Source of the DNA: Medicago truncatula
Lineage: Eukaryota; Streptophyta; Magnoliopsida; Fabales; Fabaceae
Reading direction: 5' to 3'
Length of the DNA: 64,000 nucleotides
Assembly: GCF_003473485.1 (NCBI RefSeq)
Contig: NC_053046.1
Location: 38,277,832 to 38,341,831 of the forward strand
The notes below the pieces were generated by a model. The model was not told the origin of the DNA and ran no database searches. It saw only the letters and a program-made list of their open reading frames with translations. Made by a program: the position numbers and the translations under genes. Shown one piece after another: positions 49,275 to 61,172 of the stretch; the stretch's first letter is position 1; each line of letters starts with the position of its first letter.

Positions 49275-50590
49275 CTGTCTAGGACTAACTTAGATGTTAC
49301 TTATGGTTTAGTTTTGAACCCATAAGTGAACTAGTGAAAGGCCATGCTACGGGCTATGAGTTACTGAAATGTTCTTTTACTTATAATAATAAATAATTTG
49401 CCCGAGCTGAATTTAACTGTCACACTTCATCTCTGCTATCATCTTTAATAAAGTTTAACCTTTAACAGCACAAGTAAACAGCTGCTACCTGTTCATGTTA
49501 ATTTTTGTGGTGTTCATAGATCGGTCTAACCAAATGCAGTCTGCATAAACTTCAAAGTGAGAAAACCAAAAACTGAATTTGTTTTTTTAGATTGGACTAA
49601 TTTTTAAATCCAGTCTCGAAAATTAATCTAATCAAATCCAATTTGAATTTGCACTACCCACATATAGTTTTTGTTTATAAAATAATCATAAAACTTATGT
49701 AAGTTTATATTTAAAGTTAGCTGTATAAGTATTAACCTTGAAATATAAAAGCAATATGAGAACGAAAAAACAAGTTTTAACTTGGAGTAATAAGTGCAGA
49801 ATAGAGTGCTCTAATTACAATGGGACAATCACCAAAGAATATGAGATATGTTTTGTAGTCAGAAGTATTTCTATTTTGATTATTTTTCAAAAATGTGCTC
49901 TCCACAACAGTAAATTACTATTATGAATTTATGATTTGAAATCAGCTAGTTATATATAGTATATCACTAACTAACAAGTTAGTTTTGACTATGTGAACTG
50001 AGAAATTTTGTTCGATCACTTGTGAGTTGTGAAGAACACCATGGTTTGTGTTGTATCCGTCAAGGGTGGGAACCTTAATTCCAACAATTTGGCGAAGACA
50101 TCTCAACAATTCTTAATTAGTTTGGTTGTGCTAGATATTTGTCGGGAAAAACTCGAGACAAGAATATAGTGTGAAAAGGCTAAGATCAGAAAAACTATAG
50201 TTATTGTCTAATGATAACCATAGAATAATACTATGTGAATTACATCTCACAACACTAGAAGACAAGATCATACGAAAAATAAACGAGTCAAATACATACT
50301 TAAAATGTTTTTGACTGGTGCATCTTTTGTAACAGTATTTGAGCCGATATAGATAGCATTGACCTCCCTCCACTCTACCATACTTGGCATCAACAAACTT
50401 TTCCAAGATATTTCCTTAAAACCAACTCCAAAAGTCTCCAACTCCAACTTGCAGGAAGCAAACAAATAATTCAACAAAATGAGCAATTAAGTCAAGTCTT
50501 TCCATTTGGTCTTATTTCACATGCAATGACCCAATGCTTAGAAAAAAAGAAAAAAAAAAAGCAGTGATCTAAAAATGAGCTCCACTAGTT
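49275..50590. other. Spacer between the ML gene and first RLP gene
   Basis: The first 150 bases are probably 3' untranslated sequence of the ML gene. The remainder is AT-rich, and I recognise no gene or element. Confidence 0.4.
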
Positions 50591-50623
50591 AATAAAAGTT
50601 TGAGTTTTATCACTTGAACAAAG

Positions 50624-53600
50624 ATGAAGATGAGTAGTGTTGTTGTATGTACTATCAAGTTAGTTGGAACAATCTTTGTTGTGTTGCAGTTCGACCTTCT
50701 TTTCTCCAACTACTCTGGAGTTGTAGCTGTTGCGGCAAAACATGTTGCTTGCATACAGAAGGAGAGACATGCTCTCCTTGAGTTGAAGGCAAGCTTTGTG
50801 TTGGATGACTCTAACCTTTTGCAATCTTGGGACAGTAAAAGTGATGGTTGCTGTGCATGGGAAGGAATAGGTTGTAGCAATCAAACTGGTCATGTTGAAA
50901 TGCTTGATCTAAACGGCGATCAGGTTATTCCTTTTAGAGGCAAGATCAACAGATCAGTGATTGATTTGCAGAATTTAAAGTATTTGAATCTCAGTTTTAA
51001 TCGAATGTCAAACGATAATTTTCCAGAATTATTTGGTTCACTAAGAAACTTGAGATTCCTTGACCTCCAAAGTTCATTTCGTGGCGGAAGAATTCCAAAT
51101 GATCTTGCACGTCTTTTGCACTTGCAATATCTTGATCTTTCATGGAATGGCCTCAAGGGTACAATCCCTCATCAATTTGGAAATCTCTCTCATTTGCAGC
51201 ATCTTGATCTTAGTTCAAATTATGGCGTTGCTGGAACAATCCCTCATCAACTTGGAAATCTCTCTCATTTGCATTACCTTGATCTTAGTTCAAATTTTCT
51301 TGTTGGAACCATTCCTCATCAACTTGGAAGCCTTTCAAATTTACAGGAACTTCATCTAGAATACAATGAAGGACTCAAAGTTCAAGACCAGAATAATCAT
51401 GCTGGAGGTGAGTGGCTTTCTAATCTCACTCTTTTAACCCATCTTGACTTGAGTGGCGTACCCAATCTCAAATCTTCTCATATGTGGATGCAAATGATTG
51501 GTAAGCTTCCAAAAATACAAGAATTGAAGCTATCTGGTTGTGATCTTTCAGATCTTTACCTTCGTTCTATCTCCCGTTCACCATTGAATTTTTCCACTTC
51601 TCTTGCAATCCTTGATCTTTCATCGAATACCTTCTCATCATCTAATATATTTGAGTGGGTGTTTAATGCCACCACCAACTTAATCGAGCTTGATCTTTGC
51701 GATAACTTCTTCGAAGTTACCATTTCATATGATTTTGGCAACACCAGAAACCATCTTGAAAAGCTTGACTTGTCTGGTACTGACCTACAGGGTGGAACTA
51801 GTCTGGAATCCTTTAGTGACATATGTAGCTTACAATCAATGCACCTTGATTATAGCAATTTGAATGAAGACATTTCAACAATTCTTCGCAAACTGTCTGG
51901 TTGTGCTAGATACTCACTGCAAGATTTAAGTTTACATGACAACCAAATTACTGGAACATTTCCTGACCTTTCAATATTCCCATCTCTAAAAACAATCGAC
52001 CTTTCAACTAATAAGTTAAACGGGAAGGTGCCACATGGAATTCCAAAATCATCGGAGTCTTTGATACCGGAATCAAATTCTATAGAAGGTGGAATTCCAG
52101 AATCATTTGGTAACTTGTGTCCATTAAGGTCACTAGACCTATCAAGTAACAAGTTGAATGAAGATCTTTCAGTTATACTTCATAATATATCTTTTGGGTG
52201 TGCAAAGTACTCTCTGCAACAACTAAATTTTGCTAGAAACAAAATTACTGGCATGGTACCTGACATGTCAGGGTTCTCATCTTTAGAAAGTTTGTTATTA
52301 TCTGACAATCTTTTAAATGGGAACATACTAAAAAATTATACATTCCCCTATCAATTAGAAAGACTCTACTTGGATTCCAATAAATTGGAAGGTGTCATCA
52401 CTGACTCTCATTTTGGCAACATGTCCAAGCTAATGGATGTAGACTTAAGTCACAATTCATTGGTTCTGAAATTCAGTGAAGATTGGGTGCCATCTTTTCA
52501 ATTGTATGGCATGTTTTTAAGGTCTTGTATTTTAGGGCCTAGATTTCCAAAATGGTTACAGAGTCAAAAACATCTTCAAGTGTTAGACATTTCTGATGCA
52601 GGAAGCTCAGATGTAGTTCCAGTGTGGTTTTGGACTCAAACAACAAATCTGACATCTATGAATGTTTCTTACAATAACCTCACTGGCACAATTCCAAATT
52701 TGCCTATAAGACTAAATGAATGTTGTCAAGTAATTCTGGATTCAAATCAATTTGAAGGTTCAATTCCTTCATTTTTTCGAAGAGCAGAATTTCTACAGAT
52801 GTCCAAGAACAAGCTTTCAGAAACTCACTTGTTTTTATGTTCGAATAGTACAATTGACAAACTGCGCATATTGGATTTATCAATGAATCAATTATCAAGG
52901 AAGCTTCATGATTGTTGGAGTCATTTAAAAGCATTGGAATTTCTAGATTTGAGTGACAATACTTTGTGTGGTGAAGTTCCATCCTCAATGGGATCATTAC
53001 TGGAATTTAAGGTATTGATATTGCGCAACAATAGTTTCTATGGGAAGCTGCCTGTCTCCTTGAAAAATTGCAAAAACCCAATCATGCTAGATCTAGGCGA
53101 TAATAGATTCACAGGACCAATACCGTATTGGTTAGGACAACAAATGCAAATGTTAAGCTTACGAAGGAATCAATTCTATGGAAGTCTTCCGCAGAGTCTT
53201 TGTTATTTACAAAACATTGAGCTGTTGGATCTCTCAGAAAACAATCTATCAGGACGAATTTTCAAGTGCTTGAAGAATTTTTCCGCAATGTCTCAAAATG
53301 TTTCCTCAACGAGCACCATAGACTCTGTTTTATTTTACAGATTTAGATTTATAGATAACCATGAAGGCTTGGATTTGATTGTATTGTTTGATGAGGAAAG
53401 GTGTGGAACGGCAATTCAAGAATAATAAGCTCATTTTGAGGAGTATTGATCTATCAAGAAATCAATTGATAGGAGACATTCCAGAAGAAATAGGAAACTT
53501 GATAGAGTTGGTGTCATTGAATTTATCAAGCAACAAGTTGACAGGAGAAATTTCTTCGAAGATTGGAAGGTTAACATCACTTGATTCTCTTGACTTGTCA

Positions 53601-54137
53601 AGAAACCATTTATCTGGTCCAATTCCTCCTTCTCTAGCTCAAATTGATCGCGTGTCCATGTTGAATCTAGCGGATAACAATCTCTCTGGAAGAATTCCAA
53701 TTGGCACGCAGTTACAGAGTTTCGATGCTTCAAGTTATCAAGGCAATGTTGATCTTTGTGGGAAACCACTTGAAAAAATATGTCCAGGAGATGAAGAAGT
53801 TGCACATCATAAACCAGAAACACATGAAGAAAGTAGTCAAGAAGATAAAAAGCCAATTTATTTGAGCGTGACATTGGGATTTATCACAGGATTTTGGGGC
53901 CTATGGGGATCATTGTTTCTTAGCCGTACTTGGAGACATACATATGTCTTGTTTTTGAACTACATAGTTGACACAGTGTATGTGTTTATCGTGCTGAATG
54001 CCACTGAATTTCAAATGTGGCTGAGAGGATTGCTGGAAACCTTTTCTTTCCCTTCTTTCACTCTTTCCTTTATATACTGTTGTCAGACGTGTAACCACTT
54101 AAACCATGAAATACAAATATACAGCTCCATTTGTTAA
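50624..54137 (+). pseudogene. LRR receptor-like protein, frameshifted copy (RLP-A)
   Basis: A Cf-type receptor-like protein would be a surface LRR receptor without kinase that senses apoplastic signals. It has a signal peptide (to about residue 35), an LRRNT_2 cap (CIQKERHALLELKA...CCAWEGIGC) and extracellular LRRs with LDLSxNxLxGxIP repeats. The frame opens at ATG 50624 and ends early at 53425, after about 933 residues. The paralogue at 57798 shows that one extra T in the TTT at 53387-53389 causes the shift. The reading frame downstream (about 53390-54137) still encodes the last LRRs, the acidic spacer and a transmembrane segment. So the sequence predicts either a secreted, anchorless receptor or a pseudogene; an assembly error is possible. 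The stop codon position of the paralogue has changed to CAG here. Confidence 0.85.
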
Positions 54138-54687
54138 TTACTTGATAAGTTAGTTAGGTCTTCGGACCAATATCATGATCTCAATTTGTTTATAGTTTTT
54201 TTTTGCTAAATTAGCAGAGCTTGAGATTACAACAAAACTGTTAGCTCAATATTTTTTACTCATAAAATCTTATTTAAAAAGAATATTTAAAATTCATGGT
54301 ATATGAAGACTTATGAATAGCATATCTGTTATTTATTTCTTTATTTATTTTATTTCACTCAAACTCAAGCATGTCCTATGATTGTTTTGTACTTTCCACA
54401 GGAAAAGTTTGACTGACTATCTAAGGTAATCTGCAACTTTGTTGAAGAAAGGTGCAAGAATTAGTAGTTGCTCTGATCAGAGAGTAACAAAGGAGTTCAA
54501 AGTTCTCAATTATGTAACAATAATTTAAATAATCGATATGTGAAGCTTATATGTTGTGTGATTTTTATTTGAAGAATAACTAATAAGTAGAATTGGAAGT
54601 TTGCCAATTACTGAATTAGATGAAATGGTTGAGAAATGACAAGTAGTAGCATTGGAAATGATAAAACTTATTATGAATTCATTGCAG

Positions 54688-54865
54688 GTTTTTGTTTGCC
54701 TTTGTTATATTTTTTGCTTCAAATTTGAGTCTCACGCTTCATGCATCTATAATAATGGCTTTTATAGCACCTATTGATTCCGAGTCAGGTATATCAGAGG
54801 TGAAGGCTTACCTAAACAGTGTTGATGTCCCTGGAGTATTTATTGTACCAACTATGTTTGTTAAG
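54688..54865 (+). pseudogene. Orphan CLC-type chloride channel exon
   Basis: A 178-bp open segment is bounded by TTGCAG before and GTATGT after, as a spliced exon would be. It encodes a piece resembling plant CLC channels of the c/g group: ASNLSLTLHASIIMAFIAP, then SEVKAYLNSVDVPGVF. The anion-filter motif, GSGIPE in this family, reads ESGISE. I found no neighbouring CLC exons, so I call it a gene fragment, perhaps copied with the RLP region or captured by a transposon. Confidence 0.6.
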
Positions 54866-55558
54866 GTATGTATATGCATTACAATGCTCCTTTGAATGTT
54901 GAGGTTTTGTCTCTTTTTACTGTGACAAAGATAGCCGTGTGAGCCCGTTAATAAGATGGAAATACTGCATATTGATATGACACTGATTTGTTCTGATGAT
55001 ATTCTATGTGATACTATAATTCATATTTCTGATAATTTTTTTGTAGTTTCCTTATGAAATGAGAAGTAGTAGTATTGGTCCCTGCATGATCAAAATCATA
55101 ACAGAGCTCTCGGAAGAAAGAACTCTGATATACTTTATAATTCTAGCCTTTCAGAATATATGCAGTGACACAAAAAGGAAGACCTTTGCTTTGACTACCT
55201 TTCTGTTACTTTGTTACAATACAGTCGCACAAACAATGGATAAAGATCAAACTGCTCGTATTTTGACTTCGCTAAGTTAGTTTTGAATTAACTCAAAATA
55301 TGAGCTGTTCAGTCTTTATTAAATGACCGATACTAGAAATTGCATGCACGACTCCTGAAAATCCACTTCCAACCTTTGGCTGAAATGACTACCCTCCCTG
55401 CGGTAAGAAAGTGAAGGCTGATGTTGTCAACAAGCCTGTCACAATATGCAAGATGTTATGAAATTCATAGACCAAGAAGCAAACTCATTTTCCTTTCTCA
55501 ATTCCAAAAAGTATAATCTTTCCCTTGCAGTGAAGCTGATTAGCATGTTTCCACAAGC

Positions 55559-56553
55559 CAGGGCTGGCCCTAGGCATAGGATTGGGTGCGATGGCCTAGG
55601 ACCATGCCGGTAGGGGGCCCAATTTTTTTTAAGGTGGCGGGTGTATATAGAACTATTTGGTTTATGGATAACAAAATTGATAAGGTCCAAACATTGGCAT
55701 GCTGATGGGCTGAGCTGAAGTTTCTAAATGTTTTTGGCCCTTTTGGTGATATTTGCTATATATACCACCGTATAGCAGAAATATTTCTATATACACCCTC
55801 CTATAATTTTTTTTGGATGTTCTTAACAATGTGCCAAAAAATTTATTATCGAAAAAATTGGTGATATTTATTATCTAAGAAATTGGAATAATTTTCATAA
55901 CAAAACAAATTATATTTTAGTTGAAAATACACCTACTAGAAATATTAATTTTGATCTTGTCTTTCAAAGGTTTCGAAAAAATAAATTATATCAATATAGT
56001 AATGTCAATTTTCTTGATTTGATTGAAAGGATTGCAGAATTGAGAAAATGCAAGACGCATTCATGATCATGAAACGGTGTGAGACACATTTGGGGTCATG
56101 TGGTCCACTTAGCTTTCTTTTTTTGTTTTGTTGTTCTTTTTTATCAATAGCTGCATTTGGCATACGATGTTTTAAGGTGCCAGCATAACTGAGATATAAA
56201 CCCTCAAAATTAATTTGTGTCACATCGATTTCGAATGAGGTAATTTCTTATCATAAGTGTGATAAAATTATTGATATGTTATTAAGTGTGCTAATTATTG
56301 ATATAAGTTATTGAGATGCTATTGTTCTCTACTTCTAAGATATTTTATGTTGTTTTGGTGTCTATGGAGTATTTGATTTATTTTCAGACGTTGCCTAAAA
56401 AAACATTTATTTGGTAGTGAAAAGCGAATAAAAAAACGAAATCAAGAGCTAATAAAAACACAAGAATGAGCTAAATTTTTTTATGAAGTTTTATGTAAGG
56501 AGTTCATTTCTCATATTATGCCTAAGACACTTAAAACTCTAGAAACGACCCTG
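55559..56553. mobile_element. Probable non-autonomous hAT element, about 995 bp
   Basis: The left end begins CAGGGCTGGCCCTAGGCATA and the right end finishes GAAACGACCCTG, so CAGGG pairs with CCCTG at the tips and further pairing is weak. The flanking 8-mers CCACAAGC (55551-55558) and CTACATGC (56554-56561) agree at 6 of 8 positions, the length of a hAT duplication. No transposase could be recognised in the interior. Confidence 0.5.
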
Positions 56554-57061
56554 CTACATGCATGTTTGACAAAGTATGATTACATAACAAAATTAATCAA
56601 CAATATTCCATTTAATCTAATTAGTTTCATAACACTGGTTAATAATCATCAAATAACCATATGAGTTAAAATTAACAAAAATAAATATTTCTTAGATAAA
56701 AGATGTTCTAATCAACAAAGTCCTTCTCAATGATAGATTAACCATCCCTCGATGGCTAAAAATGTCTCTACAAAGAAACAAATGAGAAATATTAATGAAT
56801 ATAAATTTAAATTTTTGACTACAACTGAGTTTGAAGCGAAGTGAGTCGTGGTTGAACGTCGAAGCCAAGTTATGATTGAAGTTATTTTCGATCATGTTTA
56901 GTTAAGCCACAGTTTATAGGCAAACTCAATTTTGTTTGATAGTTACGAAACATACATATATTTTTACTAAAATGAATCTCACATATTTTCTAAGAAACTA
57001 AAATCAGTTTTTCACTCTTATATTTATTTGTTGGTCTATAGACAGAGTGCACACACCATCT

Positions 57062-57165
57062 GAAAACTCACACAAAAAGGGGAGCTCTTGGATTCAAACC
57101 TCGGTATCTACAAAAAATGTTCTATCAAACAAATTCGACATTGCCAGTTGAACTAAGTCTTATGG
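57062..57165 (-). repeat. tRNA-like SINE-type repeat
   Basis: On the minus strand AGACTTAGTTCAACTGGCAA is A-box-like and GAGGTTTGAATCCAAG is B-box-like. It is a degenerate SINE-type copy. Confidence 0.45.
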
Positions 57166-57167
57166 AG

Positions 57168-57262
57168 ATCTCAGATTGGCTAATTCAACTGAGCCGAATG
57201 ATAAAAGAGTTGGAGGTTCCAAATTTAAACCCGAAGGAAGGAGAAAAAAGTAATTAACAATT
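57168..57262 (+). repeat. tRNA-like SINE-type repeat, opposite orientation to its neighbour
   Basis: TTGGCTAATTCAACTGAGC is A-box-like and GGAGGTTCCAAATTTAAACC is a weak B box. It stands head-to-head with the repeat at 57062-57165. Confidence 0.35.
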
Positions 57263-57729
57263 AATTACTAACATGAGTCTTTCCTTTAAAAAAATAAATA
57301 TTAGAACAAAGTCTTATGGACCAAAATGTCAAATTATATCCTTTCATGTATTCGTTACAGTATCATTACCCTTTATGTAATCTTACCATAATTACAGAAT
57401 TGTCTTGTAAAGTGTCAGTAGTCCATTTTTTTTTTATCTTTTTAAATCTAAAAACAAAAATTAAAAAACAAAATTACTCTGAACTGTTTTCCCCTAAAAC
57501 TAGAAACTAGGCTTCAAAACTATTATTGTAAAAATAGTTAACTCATACAAATTTTTTTAAAAATTGATAACTGTTTTTTGAAACGTTAATAATGAATCCA
57601 TGGTTATTGTATGCGTTTTTTCAACATTATCTGTGAGAGAAAAACTAGGACCGCATATTCCAAATGAGTCTTCCCATGAAGTCTATCCATTTTGTCTTCA
57701 TCTAGTTAAGTCTCCATGTCATTTGTATT

Positions 57730-57742
57730 TTGTTTATAAATG
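57730..57742 (+). promoter_or_regulatory. Possible TATA box of RLP-B
   Basis: TTGTTTATAAATG lies about 60 bp before the ATG at 57798. The corresponding site before RLP-A is not preserved. This is a motif match only. Confidence 0.3.
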
Positions 57743-57797
57743 CGACAAGTAATAATAAGTTGAGTTTTAATTACTTTGGCAGAAAGCAAAATTGAAG

Positions 57798-60700
57798 ATG
57801 ATGAGTAATGTTGTATCTATTCTCAAGTTAGTTGGATTAATCTTTATTGTATTGGAGAATATTTTCTCCAACTATTCTGGAGCTGTTGCTGAAAAACATG
57901 TTGGTTGCATAGAGAAGGAGAGACATGCTCTCCTTGAGTTGAAGGCAAGCCTTGTCGTCGAAGATACTTACCTTTTGCCTACCTGGGATAGTAAGAGTGA
58001 TTGTTGTTGTGCATGGGAAGGAATCACATGTAGCAATCAAACTGGCCATGTTGAAATGCTTGATCTAAATGGCGATCAGTTTGGTCCTTTTCGAGGTGAG
58101 ATTAACATATCATTGATTGATTTGCAGCATTTAAAGTATTTGAACCTCTCTTGGAATCTGTTAACAAACAGTGATATTCCAGAATTATTTGGTTCTCTAA
58201 GCAACTTGAGATTCCTTGACCTCAAAGCTTCATACTCTGGCGGAAGAATTCCAAATGATCTTGCTCATCTGTCGCACTTGCAATATCTTGATCTTTCAAG
58301 GAATGGCCTCGAGGGTACAATCCGTCCTCAACTCGGAAATCTCTCTCATTTGCAGCATCTTGATCTTAGTTCAAATTATGGCCTTGTTGGAAAAATTCCT
58401 TATCAGCTTGGAAATCTTTCACATTTGCAGTACCTTGATCTTAGTTCAAATGTTCTTGTTGGAACGATTCCTCATCAACTTGGAAGCCTTTCAGATTTAC
58501 AGGAGCTTCACATTGAAGACAACATGGAAGGACTCAAAGTTCATGACGAGAATAATCATGTTGGAGGTGAGTGGCTTTCTAATCTCACTCTCTTAACTCA
58601 CCTTGACTTGAGTGGGGTACGAAATCTTGATTCTACTCTTGTTTGGCTGCAAATGATTGCTAAGCTTCCAAAAATAGAAGAATTGAAGCTATCTGGATGT
58701 TATCTTTATGATATTTCTTTGTCCAGTTCCTTGAATTTTTCTAAATCTCTTGCAATCCTTGATCTTTCATTGAATGAATTCTCTCCGTTCAAAATATTTG
58801 AATGGGTATTTAATGCTACCATGAACCTAATCGAGCTTGATCTTAGCAATAACTTCTTCAAAGGCACCATTCCATTTGATTTTGGAAACATAAGAAATCC
58901 TCTTGAACGACTTGACGTGTCTGGTAATGAACTACTAGGTGGAATTCCAGAATCCTTTGGAGACATATGTACCTTACACACCTTGCATCTTGATTATAAC
59001 AATTTGAATGAAGACATTTCATCAATTCTTCTCAAATTGTTTGGTTGTGCAAGTTACTCACTACAAGACTTGTCGTTAGAAGGAAACCAAATTACTGGCA
59101 CATTTCCAGACCTTTCAATATTCCCTTCTTTAATAGAAATCGACCTTTCACATAATATGTTAAGTGGGAAGGTTCTAGATGGTGATATATTTCTTCCATC
59201 TAAATTGGAGTCTTTGAAATTTGGATCCAACTCGTTAAAAGGTGGAATTCCAAAATCATTTGGTAACCTATGTTCATTAAGGTTACTAGACCTGTCAAGT
59301 AACAAGCTCAGCGAAGGTCTTTCAGTCATACTTCATAATTTATCTGTGGGATGTGCAAAACACTCTCTCAAAGAATTAGATTTGTCTAAAAACCAAATTA
59401 CCGGCACGGTACCTGACATATCAGGGTTCTCATCTTTAGTGACTTTGCACTTGGATGCCAATAATTTGGAAGGTGTGATCACTGAGTTTCATTTTAAAAA
59501 CATTTCCATGTTAAAGTATTTAAACTTGGGTTCCAATTCATTGGCTCTGATATTCAGTGAAAAGTGGGTGCCACCTTTTCAATTATTTTATATATACTTG
59601 AGCTCCTGTAATTTAGGACCTAGTTTTCCTAAATGGTTGCAGAGTCAAAAACAACTTCAAGCATTGGACATTTCTAATGCTGGAATTTCAGATGTAGTTC
59701 CAATATGGTTTTGGACTCAAGCAACAAATATAAGTTTTATGAATATTTCATACAATAATCTCACTGGCACAATTCCAAATTTACCCATAAGATTTCTTCA
59801 AGGATGTGAATTAATTCTTGAATCAAATCAATTTGAAGGTTCAATTCCACAATTTTTTCAACGTGCATCATTGCTACGGTTGTATAAGAACAAATTTTCC
59901 GAAACTCGTTTGTTGTTATGTACCAAGACTATGCTTGATAGATTGCAACTATTGGATGTATCAAAGAATCAATTATCAAGGAAGCTTCCTGACTGTTGGA
60001 GTCATTTGAAAGCATTGGAATTTTTAGATTTGAGTGACAATACTTTGTCTGGTGAACTGCCATGTTCAATGGGATCATTACTTGAACTTCGGGTATTGAT
60101 ATTGCGGAACAACAGGTTCAGTGGGAAGTTGCCTCTCTCCTTGAAAAATTGCACAGAAATGATCATGCTAGATCTAGGAGATAATAGATTTTCTGGACCA
60201 ATACCATATTGGCTAGGAAGACAATTACAAATGCTAAGCTTACGAAGGAACCGATTCTCTGGAAGCCTTCCGCTGAGTCTTTGTGACTTAACATACATTC
60301 AGTTGTTGGATCTCTCCGAAAACAATCTTTCAGGACGAATTTTCAAATGCTTGAAGAATTTTTCAGCAATGTCTCAAAATGTTTCGTTTACTAGAAACGA
60401 ACGGACTTATTTAATTTACCCAGACGGATATGGAAGCTACTTTGTATATGAAGGCTACGATTTGATTGCATTGTTGATGTGGAAAGGGACAGAACGGCTA
60501 TTCAAGAATAATAAGCTCATTTTGAGGAGTATTGATCTATCAAGCAATCAATTGATAGGAGACATTCCAGAAGAAATAGAAAACTTGATAGAGTTGGTGT
60601 CATTGAATTTATCATGCAACAAGTTGACAGGAGAAATTCCTTCGAAGATTGGAAGGTTAATATCACTTGATTCTCTTGACTTGTCAAGAAACCATTTCTC

Positions 60701-61172
60701 TGGTCCAATTCCTCCTACTCTAGCTCAAATTGATCGCCTGTCCGTGTTGAATCTATCTGATAACAATCTCTCTGGAAGAATTCCAATTGGCACGCAGTTA
60801 CAGAGTTTCGATGCTTCAAGTTATCAAGGCAATGTTGATCTTTGTGGGAAACCACTCGAAAAAATATGTCCAGGAGATGAAGAAGTTGCACATCATAAAC
60901 CAGAAACACATGAAGAAAGAAGTCAAGAAGATAAAAAACCAATTTATTTGTGTGTGACATTGGGATTTATGACTGGATTTTGGGGCCTATGGGGATCATT
61001 GTTTCTTAGCCGAAATTGGAGACATGCATATGTCTTGTTTTTGAACTACATAATTGACACAGTGTATGTGTTTATGGTGCTGAATGCAATTGAATTTCAA
61101 ATGTGGCTGAGAGGATTGCTGGTAACCTTTTCTCTCCCTTCTTTCACTCTTTCCTTTATATACTGTTGTTAG
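57798..61172 (+). CDS. LRR receptor-like protein (RLP-B), intact frame
   Basis: Probable plasma-membrane receptor of the Cf/EIX type, likely in defence or development, acting with a SOBIR1-type kinase partner (family knowledge). There is one long exon of 1124 residues from ATG 57798; the ATG used by RLP-A is TTG here, so the start lies two codons further in. Order: signal peptide to about 31; LRRNT_2 (CIEKERHALLELKASL...CCAWEGITC); about thirty LRRs; a non-LRR island near YLIYPDGYGSYFVYEG; four closing LRRs; VDLCGKPLEKICPGDEE; an acidic spacer; and a GxxxG-bearing transmembrane segment at about 1048-1070 (LGFMTGFWGLWGSLFL). The tail after WRHAYVLFLNY is unusually hydrophobic. CTG|GTAACC at 61121 and TTAGCAG at 61226 could be a 105-bp intron, which would end the protein in five other residues. 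Confidence 0.9.
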   Translation: MMSNVVSILKLVGLIFIVLENIFSNYSGAVAEKHVGCIEKERHALLELKASLVVEDTYLLPTWDSKSDCCCAWEGITCSNQTGHVEMLDLNGDQFGPFRGEINISLIDLQHLKYLNLSWNLLTNSDIPELFGSLSNLRFLDLKASYSGGRIPNDLAHLSHLQYLDLSRNGLEGTIRPQLGNLSHLQHLDLSSNYGLVGKIPYQLGNLSHLQYLDLSSNVLVGTIPHQLGSLSDLQELHIEDNMEGLKVHDENNHVGGEWLSNLTLLTHLDLSGVRNLDSTLVWLQMIAKLPKIEELKLSGCYLYDISLSSSLNFSKSLAILDLSLNEFSPFKIFEWVFNATMNLIELDLSNNFFKGTIPFDFGNIRNPLERLDVSGNELLGGIPESFGDICTLHTLHLDYNNLNEDISSILLKLFGCASYSLQDLSLEGNQITGTFPDLSIFPSLIEIDLSHNMLSGKVLDGDIFLPSKLESLKFGSNSLKGGIPKSFGNLCSLRLLDLSSNKLSEGLSVILHNLSVGCAKHSLKELDLSKNQITGTVPDISGFSSLVTLHLDANNLEGVITEFHFKNISMLKYLNLGSNSLALIFSEKWVPPFQLFYIYLSSCNLGPSFPKWLQSQKQLQALDISNAGISDVVPIWFWTQATNISFMNISYNNLTGTIPNLPIRFLQGCELILESNQFEGSIPQFFQRASLLRLYKNKFSETRLLLCTKTMLDRLQLLDVSKNQLSRKLPDCWSHLKALEFLDLSDNTLSGELPCSMGSLLELRVLILRNNRFSGKLPLSLKNCTEMIMLDLGDNRFSGPIPYWLGRQLQMLSLRRNRFSGSLPLSLCDLTYIQLLDLSENNLSGRIFKCLKNFSAMSQNVSFTRNERTYLIYPDGYGSYFVYEGYDLIALLMWKGTERLFKNNKLILRSIDLSSNQLIGDIPEEIENLIELVSLNLSCNKLTGEIPSKIGRLISLDSLDLSRNHFSGPIPPTLAQIDRLSVLNLSDNNLSGRIPIGTQLQSFDASSYQGNVDLCGKPLEKICPGDEEVAHHKPETHEERSQEDKKPIYLCVTLGFMTGFWGLWGSLFLSRNWRHAYVLFLNYIIDTVYVFMVLNAIEFQMWLRGLLVTFSLPSFTLSFIYCC

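Larger units (their letters stand above)
54138..57790. other. Spacer between the two RLP genes
   Basis: The first about 360 bp is RLP-A 3' sequence shared with the other copy. Beyond it lie the orphan CLC exon, an open frame at 55059-55280 that I cannot assign, a hAT-like element and two tRNA-like repeats. No intact gene is supported. Confidence 0.45.

Noticed and set aside
51060-52152. Several 80- to 100-codon frames on both strands inside RLP-A
   Set aside because: They arise from the repetitive LRR code and the same shadows appear in RLP-B.
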